Under the pieces are notes generated by a model that saw only the letters and a list, made by a program, of their open reading frames with translations, was not told the DNA's origin and searched no databases. The translations under genes and the position numbers were made by a program. From Novosphingobium sp. PhB57 (GTDB lineage: Bacteria; Pseudomonadota; Alphaproteobacteria; Sphingomonadales; Sphingomonadaceae), in contig NZ_SMBO01000004.1 in assembly GCF_004342985.1 (NCBI RefSeq), forward strand, positions 62,001 to 126,000: a stretch of 64,000 bases of DNA, written 5' to 3'. This document shows positions 34,738 to 43,555 of the stretch, piece after piece. Positions within the stretch are counted from its first letter, which is position 1; each line of letters opens with the position of its first letter.

Positions 34738-35898
34738 ATGAAGCAGCGTCGTCGGATCTATTACACGGCCAGTCAGCGAGCGGAGATATGGGATCGCTGG
34801 CAGCGCGGTGAGTCGATGAGTTCGATCGGGCGAAGGTTTGATCGCGAGTCATCGTCGGTATTCTCGGTGATCTCGCCGACCGGCGGTATCCGGCCCGCCG
34901 ATCGCAAGCGCGGCAGTTGCACGCTGAGCCTTGCGGAGCGGGAAGAGATATCGCGCGGTCTGAGTGTCAGCGAGCCCTTGCGGGCGATAGCACGGCGATT
35001 AGGCCGGGCACCTTCGACAATCATTCGTGAAGTCAGTCGCAATGGCGGCCTCGCGCGGTATCGTGCCACGGTGTCCGATCAGGCGGCATGGGATCGTGCC
35101 TTGCGGCCCAAGCCCTGCAAGCTGGCTTGTTTGCCGCAACTGGCGCAGGCAGTATCGGCCAAGCTGCGCCGTAAATGGTCTCCGGAACAGATAGCGGGGT
35201 GGCTCAGGCGCAGCTTTCCCGAGGAGCCGCATAGGCAGGTGTCGCACGAGACCATCTACAGAAGCTTGTACATTCAGGCTCGCGGGGTTCTGAAGAAGGA
35301 ACTGCTGGAGCATCTGCGCGCCCGGCGCACCATCCGCAGATCCCGGCACGCTAGCCTCAAGCGCGATGGCCTCGGCCAGATCAAGAATGCCGTGTCGATC
35401 AGCGAACGCCCCGCGTCGGTCGAGGATCGCGCCGTTCCCGGCCATTGGGAAGGCGATCTGATCGGAGGCACGAAGAACAGCTACATCGCGACGCTGGTCG
35501 AACGCCATTCGCGCTACGTGATGCTGGTCAAAGTTGCCAACAAAGACACCAGGAGCGTCGTGTCGGCACTGATCCGGCAGACGCAGCGCTTGCCGCGCGA
35601 ACTTTACCAGTCGCTCACCTGGGATCGCGGCAAGGAACTGGCCGATCACCCACGCCTTACCCTCGCCACCGATGTCGAAGTCTATTTCTGCGATCCACAA
35701 TCGCCTTGGCAACGAGGCTCCAACGAAAACACCAATCGCCTGCTCCGACAGTATTTCCCTAAAGGCACCGATCTGTCCCTATATAGCCAGGCCAAGCTGG
35801 GTGCCGTTGCCAGGCAACTCAACGAAAGACCAAGGAAAACGCTCGAATACCAAACCCCCGCCGAGCGGTTTCAAGCTTGTGTTGCCGCCACCCGTTGA
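34738..35898 (+). CDS. IS30-family transposase
   Basis: 386 residues from ATG 34738, with GGAG 8 nt upstream. Two N-terminal HTH units (RAEIWDRWQRGESMSSIGRR and LRAIARRLGRAPSTIIREV) are followed by the DDE catalytic core: Asp in GHWEGDLIGG, Asp in SLTWDRGKEL and Glu in QRGSNENTNRLLRQYF. Length and motif order are those of an intact IS30 enzyme. The stop codon (35896-35898) lies inside the right inverted repeat, so the last residues are encoded by the repeat. Confidence 0.95.
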   Translation: MKQRRRIYYTASQRAEIWDRWQRGESMSSIGRRFDRESSSVFSVISPTGGIRPADRKRGSCTLSLAEREEISRGLSVSEPLRAIARRLGRAPSTIIREVSRNGGLARYRATVSDQAAWDRALRPKPCKLACLPQLAQAVSAKLRRKWSPEQIAGWLRRSFPEEPHRQVSHETIYRSLYIQARGVLKKELLEHLRARRTIRRSRHASLKRDGLGQIKNAVSISERPASVEDRAVPGHWEGDLIGGTKNSYIATLVERHSRYVMLVKVANKDTRSVVSALIRQTQRLPRELYQSLTWDRGKELADHPRLTLATDVEVYFCDPQSPWQRGSNENTNRLLRQYFPKGTDLSLYSQAKLGAVARQLNERPRKTLEYQTPAERFQACVAATR

Positions 35899-35907
35899 AC
35901 CCACCCG
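35879..35907 (-). repeat. IS30 right inverted repeat
   Basis: Perfect complement of the left end, starting 17 nt before the end of the transposase stop codon, which it contains. Confidence 0.9.
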
Positions 35908-36041
35908 TTTTCGCATGTGCAAAGCTGCCCTTCCAGACTGCCCCCAACTAATGCCCTTCCATCGCCTATGAAAAACCCCATGCGTGGACGGCCGATCATG
36001 GAGCGACAGCAATCAATTCCCACCGCGGTCGACATTCGTGG

Positions 36042-37283
36042 TCAGCGCCTCCGCATCAGCGGGCGGTTCACGCCCACCACGAGGATGATCAGCGACACGC
36101 CGAGGATACCCGCGCTCGCGACAGGGAACGATCCTGCCCCGGAGCGATCCAGCAGAAAGCCCCCTGCGACTCCGCCCAGCGCCACGGCGCTATTCCAAGC
36201 TGTCGTGCACATCGATTGGGCGACGTCCATGGAATCAGGTGCCAGCCGCGCTATCGCCGTCTGGGTGACCGCGCCGAAGCCGCCAAAGGAGATGCCCCAT
36301 ATGATGGCGGACAGATAGATCGGGAGCGTCGCCGTAGCGCCGAACATCCACATCGCGAGCGCTGCCATGAAGAAGCCGAGCTGCACCGGCCCCATCACGG
36401 TCAGGTGTCGATCCACAAGCGCGCCGACTAGGGCGAGGCCACCGATCGACCCGATGCCGAAGAGGAGCAGGATCAGGTCGAGGCTTCTGGCCTGGCCGAT
36501 CGCGCGCAGGAAGGGCTCTACGAAGATGTAGACGATGTTGTGGCCTATAATGTAAGTGAGGATCACCGCCGTTGTCGCGGCGACGCCGGGACGCAGCAGG
36601 ACCGTAAGCAGCTTTTCCCGCTCGCCGCCCTGCTCGCCAGGGAAGTCCGGGATGATCCGCTGGACCCAGATCATCAGCACAAACGCCAGCCCCGAAACCA
36701 TCCCGAACGCGCCCTGCCAGCCAAGCACGTGCCCCAAGGCCGAGCCCAGAGGCACGCCGACGACGAGCGCGGCCGTTGCACCCGCGCCAGAGATCGCGAT
36801 GGCCCTGCCGCCCATGCCCGGTGGAGCCATGCGCACAGCATAGCCAGCCAGCATTGACCAGACTGCGCCGCCGAAGAGACCAGCCACGAAGCGCGCACCA
36901 AGGGTGAGATAGATGTTGCTGGACAGCGCCGTGATCAGATTGACCGCAGCGAACCCACCAAGAAGGAAAAGCAGAAGGGGCTTGCGCCGCAGGCTGCGGG
37001 TCATCGCGGTGACCGGGATCGCCGAGATGAGCGCGCCGACCGCGAACGCCGTGATGAACTGGCCCGCCACGCTTTCCGGGACCGTCATGCCAGACGAGAT
37101 GGCGGAGAGCAGACCGGCCGGCATGATCTCGGTGAGCAGGGTGACGAACGCAGCCATTCCCAATGCGAGCAGGCCCGCCAGCGGAAGGCGTTCGGCTTTC
37201 TCGCGGTTGGGAGGAACCGAGCCCGTATCCCATCCGACTTGCTTCCGACCACGTCGAACCACGCCACTCACTTGCGTCACCAT
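36042..37283 (-). CDS. MFS efflux transporter (AraJ/drug:H+ antiporter type)
   Basis: About 413 residues from the ATG at 37283; the frame is open further up (ATGs to 37412), and no start has a strong ribosome site, so the N-terminus is uncertain. Twelve hydrophobic helices begin at LPLAGLLALGMAAFVTLL, with the motif-B/C-like ARFVAGLFGGAVWSMLAGYA and SGAGATAALVVGVPLGSALG of DHA1 exporters. Standing alone beside IS30, it has no partner that reveals the substrate. A sugar or drug exporter is the likely role. Confidence 0.85.
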   Translation of the reverse strand: MVTQVSGVVRRGRKQVGWDTGSVPPNREKAERLPLAGLLALGMAAFVTLLTEIMPAGLLSAISSGMTVPESVAGQFITAFAVGALISAIPVTAMTRSLRRKPLLLFLLGGFAAVNLITALSSNIYLTLGARFVAGLFGGAVWSMLAGYAVRMAPPGMGGRAIAISGAGATAALVVGVPLGSALGHVLGWQGAFGMVSGLAFVLMIWVQRIIPDFPGEQGGEREKLLTVLLRPGVAATTAVILTYIIGHNIVYIFVEPFLRAIGQARSLDLILLLFGIGSIGGLALVGALVDRHLTVMGPVQLGFFMAALAMWMFGATATLPIYLSAIIWGISFGGFGAVTQTAIARLAPDSMDVAQSMCTTAWNSAVALGGVAGGFLLDRSGAGSFPVASAGILGVSLIILVVGVNRPLMRRR

Positions 37284-37654
37284 CCATCGTTCCAAAGGTC
37301 CGGCGATCGTTAGGCGGCCGGGGATCGGATGGCCACCCCGCGCGCCTTCGGGACGAGTGACATTTTCCATCATCGAGATTGAGGCCATGATGCAAACGTC
37401 CGCAGCGCGCATGCCAGAGCCTAGCGGCGGACGTCAGATCGATGGGCCAGGCATCCCGCCATTCGCAAGCGGAAATGCTGCCAGGCGGCGCTGCGGGCAG
37501 CAGCGGAACCGCGGCTATAGCGGCTGGGCTCCGCTTCCATTGGCCACAATTAATTCCTGAGCCCACCACGTCACCGATAGGCGCCTAAACCGTCCCAATC
37601 CCCGGGATTAACTCAGGCCCTTGGCTTAAGGATTCCCGTCTGTTATTCTGCCAA

Positions 37655-37883
37655 GGCGCTGCGCAAAGGGCAGCGCCGAGACTGGTAATCCCGCCAATGG
37701 CAAAAACTCGGAAAACACGGTTTTCCGGGGTGTCGTCGTGCATGTCCAAACCTTCGGGTTAAAGACGGCGGCGCATGTCATTGGCATGTTACCAGCTCCG
37801 GCGGCTCCCGCGCGTTAGCGTGCGGGAGTTCGGGACTGGTCCGCATGGTCCTCAGCCTTCCGCCAACCCGCCCTAATGCGGAC
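37655..37883 (+). promoter_or_regulatory. Hairpin-rich leader of an unknown gene, possible structured RNA
   Basis: Four perfect inverted repeats occur in 229 nt: GGCGCTGC/GCAGCGCC (37655-37662, 37670-37677), CGGAAAAC/GTTTTCCG (37709-37716, 37720-37727), CTCCCGC/GCGGGAG (37807-37813, 37824-37830) and GTCCGCAT/ATGCGGAC (37841-37848, 37876-37883). The last ends 3 nt before the ribosome site (GGAGG) of the gene at 37897 and could occlude it. No known riboswitch class is recognised. Confidence 0.45.
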
Positions 37884-37896
37884 CCGGAGGTGCTGA

Positions 37897-38478
37897 ATGA
37901 ACAATCTTGTTCCTGCGACTTCACCCGATGAAAAGGCCGCCGTCTCGGCGGTCCTGAACTCCCTGCCGCACGACAATTCCGCGCTCGCCGCGCTGTGGAA
38001 GATCTATGGCGCCGAACCGGTGCGCCTGGTCCGTACCCAAGAGGGCCGCAAGCTCAGCCTCGCCCGCTATCACCGCGCCGAGGAATTCATGAGCAGCCTC
38101 GCGCGTGATGCGCCCGGTGACTGGCCCGATTTCCTTTACTCGACCGGGATCGTCGTCCAGCTCGCGCTATCCTCGCACCTGCTCGATGTCGGCTTTCCGG
38201 ACGGCTGGTGTGCGCGGCACATCAGCCTCAATGTCGATCGATCGCTGGCCTACGCCAATGTCACCGCATTCGGCTACGATTGCGCCGAGACGGCGCGGTT
38301 GATCCAGGTGCTGGCGCCCTATTGGAAATGGAACCGGCGGCACCTTATGGGCGGCAAGCATCCTGACGATGGCGGCTTCGCACCTGACAAAGTGCGCACG
38401 CTGGTCGGCGGCCTCGTCGACCATGTCTGCCATGTCACGGGGCATGCCCGATCGCGGCGGCGCGCGATGCCGTCCTGA
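37897..38478 (+). CDS. Cytoplasmic protein of unknown function
   Basis: 193 residues. GGAGG lies 6 nt before the ATG. The protein is soluble and helical-looking with many aromatics (LYSTGIVVQLALSSHLLDVG, DGWCARHISLNVDRSLAYAN, LAPYWKWNRRHLMGGKHPDD); no signal, membrane segment or catalytic motif is seen. The basic tail HARSRRRAMPS might bind nucleic acid. I do not recognise the family. Its main distinguishing feature is the structured leader, which suggests post-transcriptional control. Confidence 0.7.
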   Translation: MNNLVPATSPDEKAAVSAVLNSLPHDNSALAALWKIYGAEPVRLVRTQEGRKLSLARYHRAEEFMSSLARDAPGDWPDFLYSTGIVVQLALSSHLLDVGFPDGWCARHISLNVDRSLAYANVTAFGYDCAETARLIQVLAPYWKWNRRHLMGGKHPDDGGFAPDKVRTLVGGLVDHVCHVTGHARSRRRAMPS

Positions 38479-38907
38479 CCTCTTCAAACGTTCAGCTAGC
38501 GAAGCCGGATCGCTCTGGCGCGAGAACCAGCTCAGTGGTCCTCTTCCTTGGACACTCCGATATCCAGCTTCATTACTGGCGAGGCGGCGTGAGACCCGAG
38601 GTTGAGATGCTATGGGGCCGAAAGTTATCATTGTGCCGACTGCCACCGCCACCTGAAACGCTACTGGTATCGCCATTGCACCTTTATTCGGCGCTGGGAG
38701 CGCCTACCAGCTGCAACGACCCCAGATCTCAACGCCCCTGCCCGAGCTATTTGGTCCAGTTCCGCAACTGTTGACAAGGGATTGAAGTAAACGATTGCAG
38801 CTGGAACCGGGATCTGGCCAAGTCCTAACGTGTCGAAGTTTCGATAAATACTTCAGCTTGCCGAGGAAAGGCGCTTCGGAGCGGGACCGAAGCGCCTTTG
38901 AGCCGAG
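38479..38907. other. 429-nt spacer with a doubtful Cys/His-rich frame
   Basis: Plus-strand frame 38602-38790 reads YHCADCHRHLKRYWYRHC, a Cys-x2-Cys-x-His pattern like a fragment of a zinc-binding transposase or regulator. Overlapping frames are also open and there is no ribosome site. I treat it as a possible remnant, not a gene. Confidence 0.3.
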
Positions 38908-40920
38908 TCAAAAGCGGGCGGTCGCGCCCATCCAGACGCGGGCGGGATCGATCATGTAGCCGGCTTCGTCGTAGTTCAGGCGCTTGTCGAACAGGTTCTG
39001 CACGCCGGCGTGGAAGGTGAAGCCGGGCGAGACCTTGTAGGATCCGCCCATGTCCACAGTGGTGTAGGATTCCACGACGAGATTGTTGCCGCTGATCTGA
39101 GCTTCGGTAACCGCCTCCTCGCCACGGAACACTGCGCGGGCATACAAGCTGAGACGCTCGTCCGGGCGCCAGTTCAGCGAAGCGCTGGCCTGCTGTTTTG
39201 GGGTGTCGTTGAGCGCCATGCCCGCGCTGGCACCGGTGAGCTGCTCGGAGTCGGTCAGCGTGCCCGTAGCGTTGAAGCGCAGGGTTCGGGTAAGGTTGAG
39301 ATCGATGGTCGCCTCGATCCCGCGGACCTTGGCCTTGTCGACATTGACGTAAGTCGTCGGCGGCCGGCCGATCGAACTGAGCGGCTCGTTCACGCACCAG
39401 GCCCCGGCCTGTTCGCATGTAAGCCGGGTGATCTTGTCGTTGAAGCGGGTGTCGTAAGCGGTCAGGCTCGCCTGGAAGCCCTTGCCCTCATACATGGCCA
39501 CGGCCTCGATCGTGCGTGAGGTCTCTGCCTCGAGATCGGGGTTGCCGTAGATGGTGCCGCCGCGGCTGGACTGGCCCCAGTCGGGCAGGGTCTGGCGCAG
39601 GTTCGGTGCGCGGAAGCCCTGCGAATATCCACCTTTGAGAGTGAATTGCGCGGTGGTGTTCCACACGAGGTAGACGCGCGGCGTCCAGTGCGCGCCATAT
39701 TGCTCGTCATTGTCGAGACGAAGCCCTCCGGTCAGGCGCAGGGTATCCAGGATCGACAGCTCGTTTTCGGCAAACAGCGCCCAGTTGGTGCGGCTGGCAC
39801 CGGCGCGAGTGGAACCGGGCAGCAGGTTGCCCACCGTGTCCGTCAGAACCTCGTTACGGAAGAAACCGCCAAGACTGAGCATGTTGGAAGGAAGTTGGAC
39901 CGACCAGATCGACTGCGCGACGGTATTCTTGATGCGTTTGGTGGTTTCGAGGTTCTTGGCATCCTCGTACTGGACGTAGCTTTCCGAATTGGCGAAGCCC
40001 CAGCGGCCGGAATGGCTGAGCGCGGCGACGTGGCGTTCCTGGGTCTGAACATCGCGCGTACCTTCTGGCACCGTAGCGGTCACTTCCACGGTCTTGCCGG
40101 CCGTGGCGGTCACTTCCTGGCGGTAGAAGCCGCCCTCAACGAGGAAGTCGTGGTCCGGCCCGGCCGAGAAGCCTACCTTGCCGCCCAGACTCTCGTCCTT
40201 CCGCTCAGGCGTGCCGCCGACCACGCGGTCCTCACTGCGGCGGTTGATCGCGCCCTGCACCTGCAGGCCAACCCCCTTGGCCAGCGGGCCGGAGAGATAG
40301 AAGTTGCCGTCGTAGAAATTGCCGTAGTCGCTGCCCAGCTGCATGGTGCCGTTCACCCGCACGCTGCCACGCCATGAGGGCGCGATGCGGCGGGTAATGA
40401 CGTTGACGACGCCGCCCATCGCGTCCGAGCCATAAAGCGAGGACATCGGCCCGCGCACCACTTCGATGCGCTCGATCGATTCCAGCGGTGGCAGCAGTCC
40501 GCCTTCGGACGTGTTGCCGCCATTGGTGCGAGTCTCGCGGCTGCTCAGGCGCTTTCCGTCCACCAGGATCAGCGTGTACTGCGGGGACATGCCGCGGATC
40601 GAGATGTCGCGGCTGTTGCCCTCGCCGGGGGTGACGGTCACGCCGGGAATTTCCATCAGGGCGTCAGTCACCTCGCGGTAAGGCAGGCGCTCCAGGTCCT
40701 CGCGGGTGATGACGCTGATCGAGGCCGGCGCGTCCTTCACTTCCTGCTCGCGGCTGGTGGCGGTGACGACGATGGTCGAGGCGCTGGTGGCGCCTCCAGA
40801 ATCCTCGCCAGGCTCGTCGGCAAGAGCGGCCGGAATGGCGAAGGCCGTCGTCACGCCCGGCAGAGCCGCGGCAAGACTAAGGGCGGCCGCGCTCGTGCGC
40901 AGCCGAAACTTGTGGATCAC
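38908..40920 (-). CDS. TonB-dependent receptor, ferric-catecholate type
   Basis: 670 residues. The signal peptide ends near AALADEP, followed by a TonB box IVVTATSRE. The plug contains APASISVITREDLERLPYRE, SIRGMSPQYTLILVDGKRL and VVRGPMSSLYGSDAMGGVVN, nearly the same as the receptor at 22599, so the two are paralogues. The barrel ends GATARF. A Fur-like palindrome lies 19 nt upstream, and a LysR gene follows on the same strand further upstream. The ligand is likely a catecholate siderophore or its breakdown product. Confidence 0.93.
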   Translation of the reverse strand: MIHKFRLRTSAAALSLAAALPGVTTAFAIPAALADEPGEDSGGATSASTIVVTATSREQEVKDAPASISVITREDLERLPYREVTDALMEIPGVTVTPGEGNSRDISIRGMSPQYTLILVDGKRLSSRETRTNGGNTSEGGLLPPLESIERIEVVRGPMSSLYGSDAMGGVVNVITRRIAPSWRGSVRVNGTMQLGSDYGNFYDGNFYLSGPLAKGVGLQVQGAINRRSEDRVVGGTPERKDESLGGKVGFSAGPDHDFLVEGGFYRQEVTATAGKTVEVTATVPEGTRDVQTQERHVAALSHSGRWGFANSESYVQYEDAKNLETTKRIKNTVAQSIWSVQLPSNMLSLGGFFRNEVLTDTVGNLLPGSTRAGASRTNWALFAENELSILDTLRLTGGLRLDNDEQYGAHWTPRVYLVWNTTAQFTLKGGYSQGFRAPNLRQTLPDWGQSSRGGTIYGNPDLEAETSRTIEAVAMYEGKGFQASLTAYDTRFNDKITRLTCEQAGAWCVNEPLSSIGRPPTTYVNVDKAKVRGIEATIDLNLTRTLRFNATGTLTDSEQLTGASAGMALNDTPKQQASASLNWRPDERLSLYARAVFRGEEAVTEAQISGNNLVVESYTTVDMGGSYKVSPGFTFHAGVQNLFDKRLNYDEAGYMIDPARVWMGATARF

Positions 40921-40938
40921 GATTACCCCCTTGGAACA

Positions 40939-40961
40939 CTAATGCGAATGCTTTGCATTAG
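40939..40961. promoter_or_regulatory. Fur-box-like palindrome
   Basis: CTAATGC-GAATGCTTT-GCATTAG, a perfect 7-bp inverted repeat with a 9-nt centre that starts 19 nt before the receptor ATG. A repressor bound here would cover the promoter. Confidence 0.6.
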
Positions 40962-41012
40962 CGCTCTTGACCCGGTGGTTCGCTCGGGCCAACAGTCAAG
41001 ATCGGATATCGA

Positions 41013-41936
41013 CTATTCAGAAATGCATGGCCGCGAACCGGAAGCCGAAAGGCGTCCGAGCCGCTCCCGCAACCAGCGGGAAGCGGGATCGCGGTGACTG
41101 CGCTCATGCCAGAGCAGCCAGTACTGCAGCACGCCCAACTCGGCCGGCGCCGGGCGCGTGGCCAGGCCCTGCCCCGCCTCGAAGCGGTCCGCAGCCCGCG
41201 AGGGCAGCACCATGACCAAGTCCCCTGCCGCCAGCATGTCCGGCGCGAGACTGAAATAGGGCAGGCTGGCGGCGATCTTGCGCGAGGCGGCGTTGGGTCC
41301 GAGTGACATCGTCACCCGGTCCAATTCGGCCTCGCTGACCGTCAGGCTCAGATGCGAATGCGCCAGGAACGCGTCGAGCGGCACCGGCTCATCGCTGCCG
41401 GCCAGCGGATGATCCGCAAGCGTGACGCAGACGAACTCGTCCTCGAACAGCAGGGCGCGGTGAAGCTGCGAAGGATCATGATCGAGCCCGGAAATAGCCA
41501 GATCGATGTCGCCCTCGGCCAATGCGCGGTGCGTGGCGTGGCTCAGCGGTACGATGTCGATGCCGATGGCAGGTGCCTCGGCGCGCAAGGCGGCCATGGC
41601 GGGCAGGAGAACGGACATGACGCCGAAGTCGGTGGTGGCCACACGAAAGCGGCGCTCCACTCGCGCGGGATCGAAGCGCTCTTCCACCAGCAGCGCGGAT
41701 GTGGTGGCCATCCAGTCGGCCAGGCGGCCAACCAGTTCCTCGCCGCGGCGGGTGCGCGACATGCCGGTGCCGGATCGCACGAGCAGCGGATCCTTGAGCG
41801 CAGTGCGAAGCTGCGAGAGCGACCGACTGACGCTCGGCTGGCTCACGCCCAGCGCCAACGCCGTGCCGCTGACGCTCTTGGTCTTGAGCAGCAGGGTAAG
41901 CGTCAGGAGCAGGTTGGGCGAAATCGGCAGGAGCAT
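41013..41936 (-). CDS. LysR-family transcriptional regulator
   Basis: 307 residues. The N-terminal winged HTH (SVSGTALALGVSQPSVSRSL) is followed by a linker helix and a LysR effector domain (RVATTDFGVMSVLLPAMAAL, DIDLAISGLDHDPSQL). The HTH and early effector region resemble the NodD/SyrM-like branch, which often answers aromatic or acidic compounds. It lies upstream of the receptor gene on the same strand, 92 nt away, so it may regulate that receptor or be partly co-transcribed with it. Confidence 0.92.
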   Translation of the reverse strand: MLLPISPNLLLTLTLLLKTKSVSGTALALGVSQPSVSRSLSQLRTALKDPLLVRSGTGMSRTRRGEELVGRLADWMATTSALLVEERFDPARVERRFRVATTDFGVMSVLLPAMAALRAEAPAIGIDIVPLSHATHRALAEGDIDLAISGLDHDPSQLHRALLFEDEFVCVTLADHPLAGSDEPVPLDAFLAHSHLSLTVSEAELDRVTMSLGPNAASRKIAASLPYFSLAPDMLAAGDLVMVLPSRAADRFEAGQGLATRPAPAELGVLQYWLLWHERSHRDPASRWLRERLGRLSASGSRPCISE

Positions 41937-42158
41937 AGGAGGCGCCTATTGCAACTTTGTCTCATTCGCAATCATCCCGCCCGATGAGACAGGGCTGTTC
42001 CTGCGTAGGTAAGGCGGAGAAAGCCTTTATAATATCGCAGTCGCAGGCGCGAAAACCTGGAGAAACAAAACCCGGAAAGTGCGAAGACGGGGCGTTAGCC
42101 GATGCGCGAAACGATGCTTCGGCGTCAACGGCCGGGCCGGGCCACTCGACCAGACAAG

Positions 42159-43184
42159 TTACGGTAGCGCCATGAATTCCCAGACGGGCTTGTAAAACGG
42201 CGTGCCGTCAACCCGGCGCGGCAGGAACCTGTCAAACGCCATGGCGAGGTGCGCATTCGCCAGCGCCACAAGAGGCCGTGCAGTGGTCAACTGGTGTGAC
42301 CCTCCGTAAGGCGCACGGGTCAGATCGGTCCCCTGAGCAGGCCCGAACCGCGCCAGACCGATGGCTTCCCAGCTTGCCTTCGCGACCGGGAGGGGCACCA
42401 CCGGGTCGGAAACATGAGAGAAGCCGTATTGCCGCTCGACCGGGGTGGCATTCGGTCTCGACAGCCATGGCGAGGTGAGGCCCGCCCTTGTGACGTCTGC
42501 CACGCCGGAAATCATGACAGCACGCAGCAATGCATGCCGCTTCGCAAACATGGCGACGTGACCAGCGCCTTGGGAATGACCAACCGCACTGACGCGGGAC
42601 CATTCTATCGCATCATGACTCAGGAAAGCGCTCCATCCTTCATCAGGATAAGTGGCGGCAAGATATTTGAGCAGCCTGTACAGCCTGGGCTCGATAGCAT
42701 CGGGACGGCTGACGGTAAGCAACGGCGTCAGATCTTCGCCGGTCAGGATTTCCTCGCGCACCTTGCCGGTGCAGTCGTCGTCGGCGGACCCTTTGCAAAG
42801 CGCTGCGACCGCTTCCGCATTGGGATAGGCGATGGAAATTGCATGGTAGCCGCGTCTTGCCGCCGTCCGCACGATATCCTGAGTCATCGAGGTGGCGGTG
42901 CGCGTGCCGTCGACGAACAGAAACAGCTTCGCTTTGCGCGCCGTGCTGGCGGACGGAAGCAGCACGAGATGCCTGTCCTGCAGTTTTGTCACCGGGTTCG
43001 GCGCCTGCGTCGCCGCAGGATCGGCAGCGGAAACGGGTACATCGTGCCGTACAAGCCCGGCATCCCCATCCGCCTCTCCGGCTGCCAGAGAAGGCACTGC
43101 AAACGCCAGGCAAGAGGCGATTGCGAACCAAAGCGTCGCGGTCTTGCGCGGCATTCCAGGGGACGGTTTCATACGCTGCTCCAT
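42159..43184 (-). CDS. Exported alpha/beta hydrolase
   Basis: 341 residues from the ATG of MEQRMKPSP. The signal peptide (LWFAIASCLAFAVPSLAAGE) sends it to the periplasm. The nucleophile elbow is VGHSQGAGH; a candidate acid is the Asp in FSHVSDPVVPL and a candidate His lies in YGGSHQLTTA. The Asp and His placement is inferred. The lid region has a Cys pair (LCKGSADDDC) that may form a disulfide. It resembles uncharacterised exported esterases. No operon partner is apparent. Confidence 0.75.
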   Translation of the reverse strand: MEQRMKPSPGMPRKTATLWFAIASCLAFAVPSLAAGEADGDAGLVRHDVPVSAADPAATQAPNPVTKLQDRHLVLLPSASTARKAKLFLFVDGTRTATSMTQDIVRTAARRGYHAISIAYPNAEAVAALCKGSADDDCTGKVREEILTGEDLTPLLTVSRPDAIEPRLYRLLKYLAATYPDEGWSAFLSHDAIEWSRVSAVGHSQGAGHVAMFAKRHALLRAVMISGVADVTRAGLTSPWLSRPNATPVERQYGFSHVSDPVVPLPVAKASWEAIGLARFGPAQGTDLTRAPYGGSHQLTTARPLVALANAHLAMAFDRFLPRRVDGTPFYKPVWEFMALP

Positions 43185-43555
43185 TGAGGCGTGAAGATAG
43201 TGCCGGGATATGTGTGCCAACGGTGAGGTTGAGGAAGTTATTCAGCATTCCAGTCGCTTGGCAACCAGGCATGCCGGTATCCCGCCTTGTAGGTCGACAG
43301 GACATGAATGCTGGATGAGGGACTGGTCGTTGAGGACCAGCGAAACCCTCAAGCCTCTTGTCTTCACACCCAATTACGGCGGATTTTGCGTTCGTTGCGC
43401 GGGCACGACCTGCCACCCCCGCCTGTTCCTCGCGCCTTCAGCGCTCCCGCCCATGCTTTGAAGATCGCGCTTTTCAGGCTGCACAAGTCTCGCCGGAGCC
43501 GGCCGCGAGACACCTCGCCCTTGGCAGATCACTCCAGGCCTGCGATGGCGCAGTC
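43185..43555. other. 371-nt divergent spacer, no gene seen
   Basis: It separates the exported hydrolase and phospholipase D genes. Open frames cross it on both strands but lack ribosome sites and protein character. No repeat or operator stands out. Confidence 0.45.

Larger units (their letters stand above)
34678..35907 (+). mobile_element. Complete IS30-family insertion sequence, 1230 bp
   Basis: It is bounded by perfect 29-bp inverted repeats (34678-34706 and 35879-35907, 29 of 29) and contains a single intact transposase gene. The ends begin CGGGTGGGTTCAAC. No target-site duplication of 2-3 bp is visible: the flanks are tcc on the left and ttt on the right. It lies between two complete genes and interrupts none that I can see. 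Confidence 0.92.
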
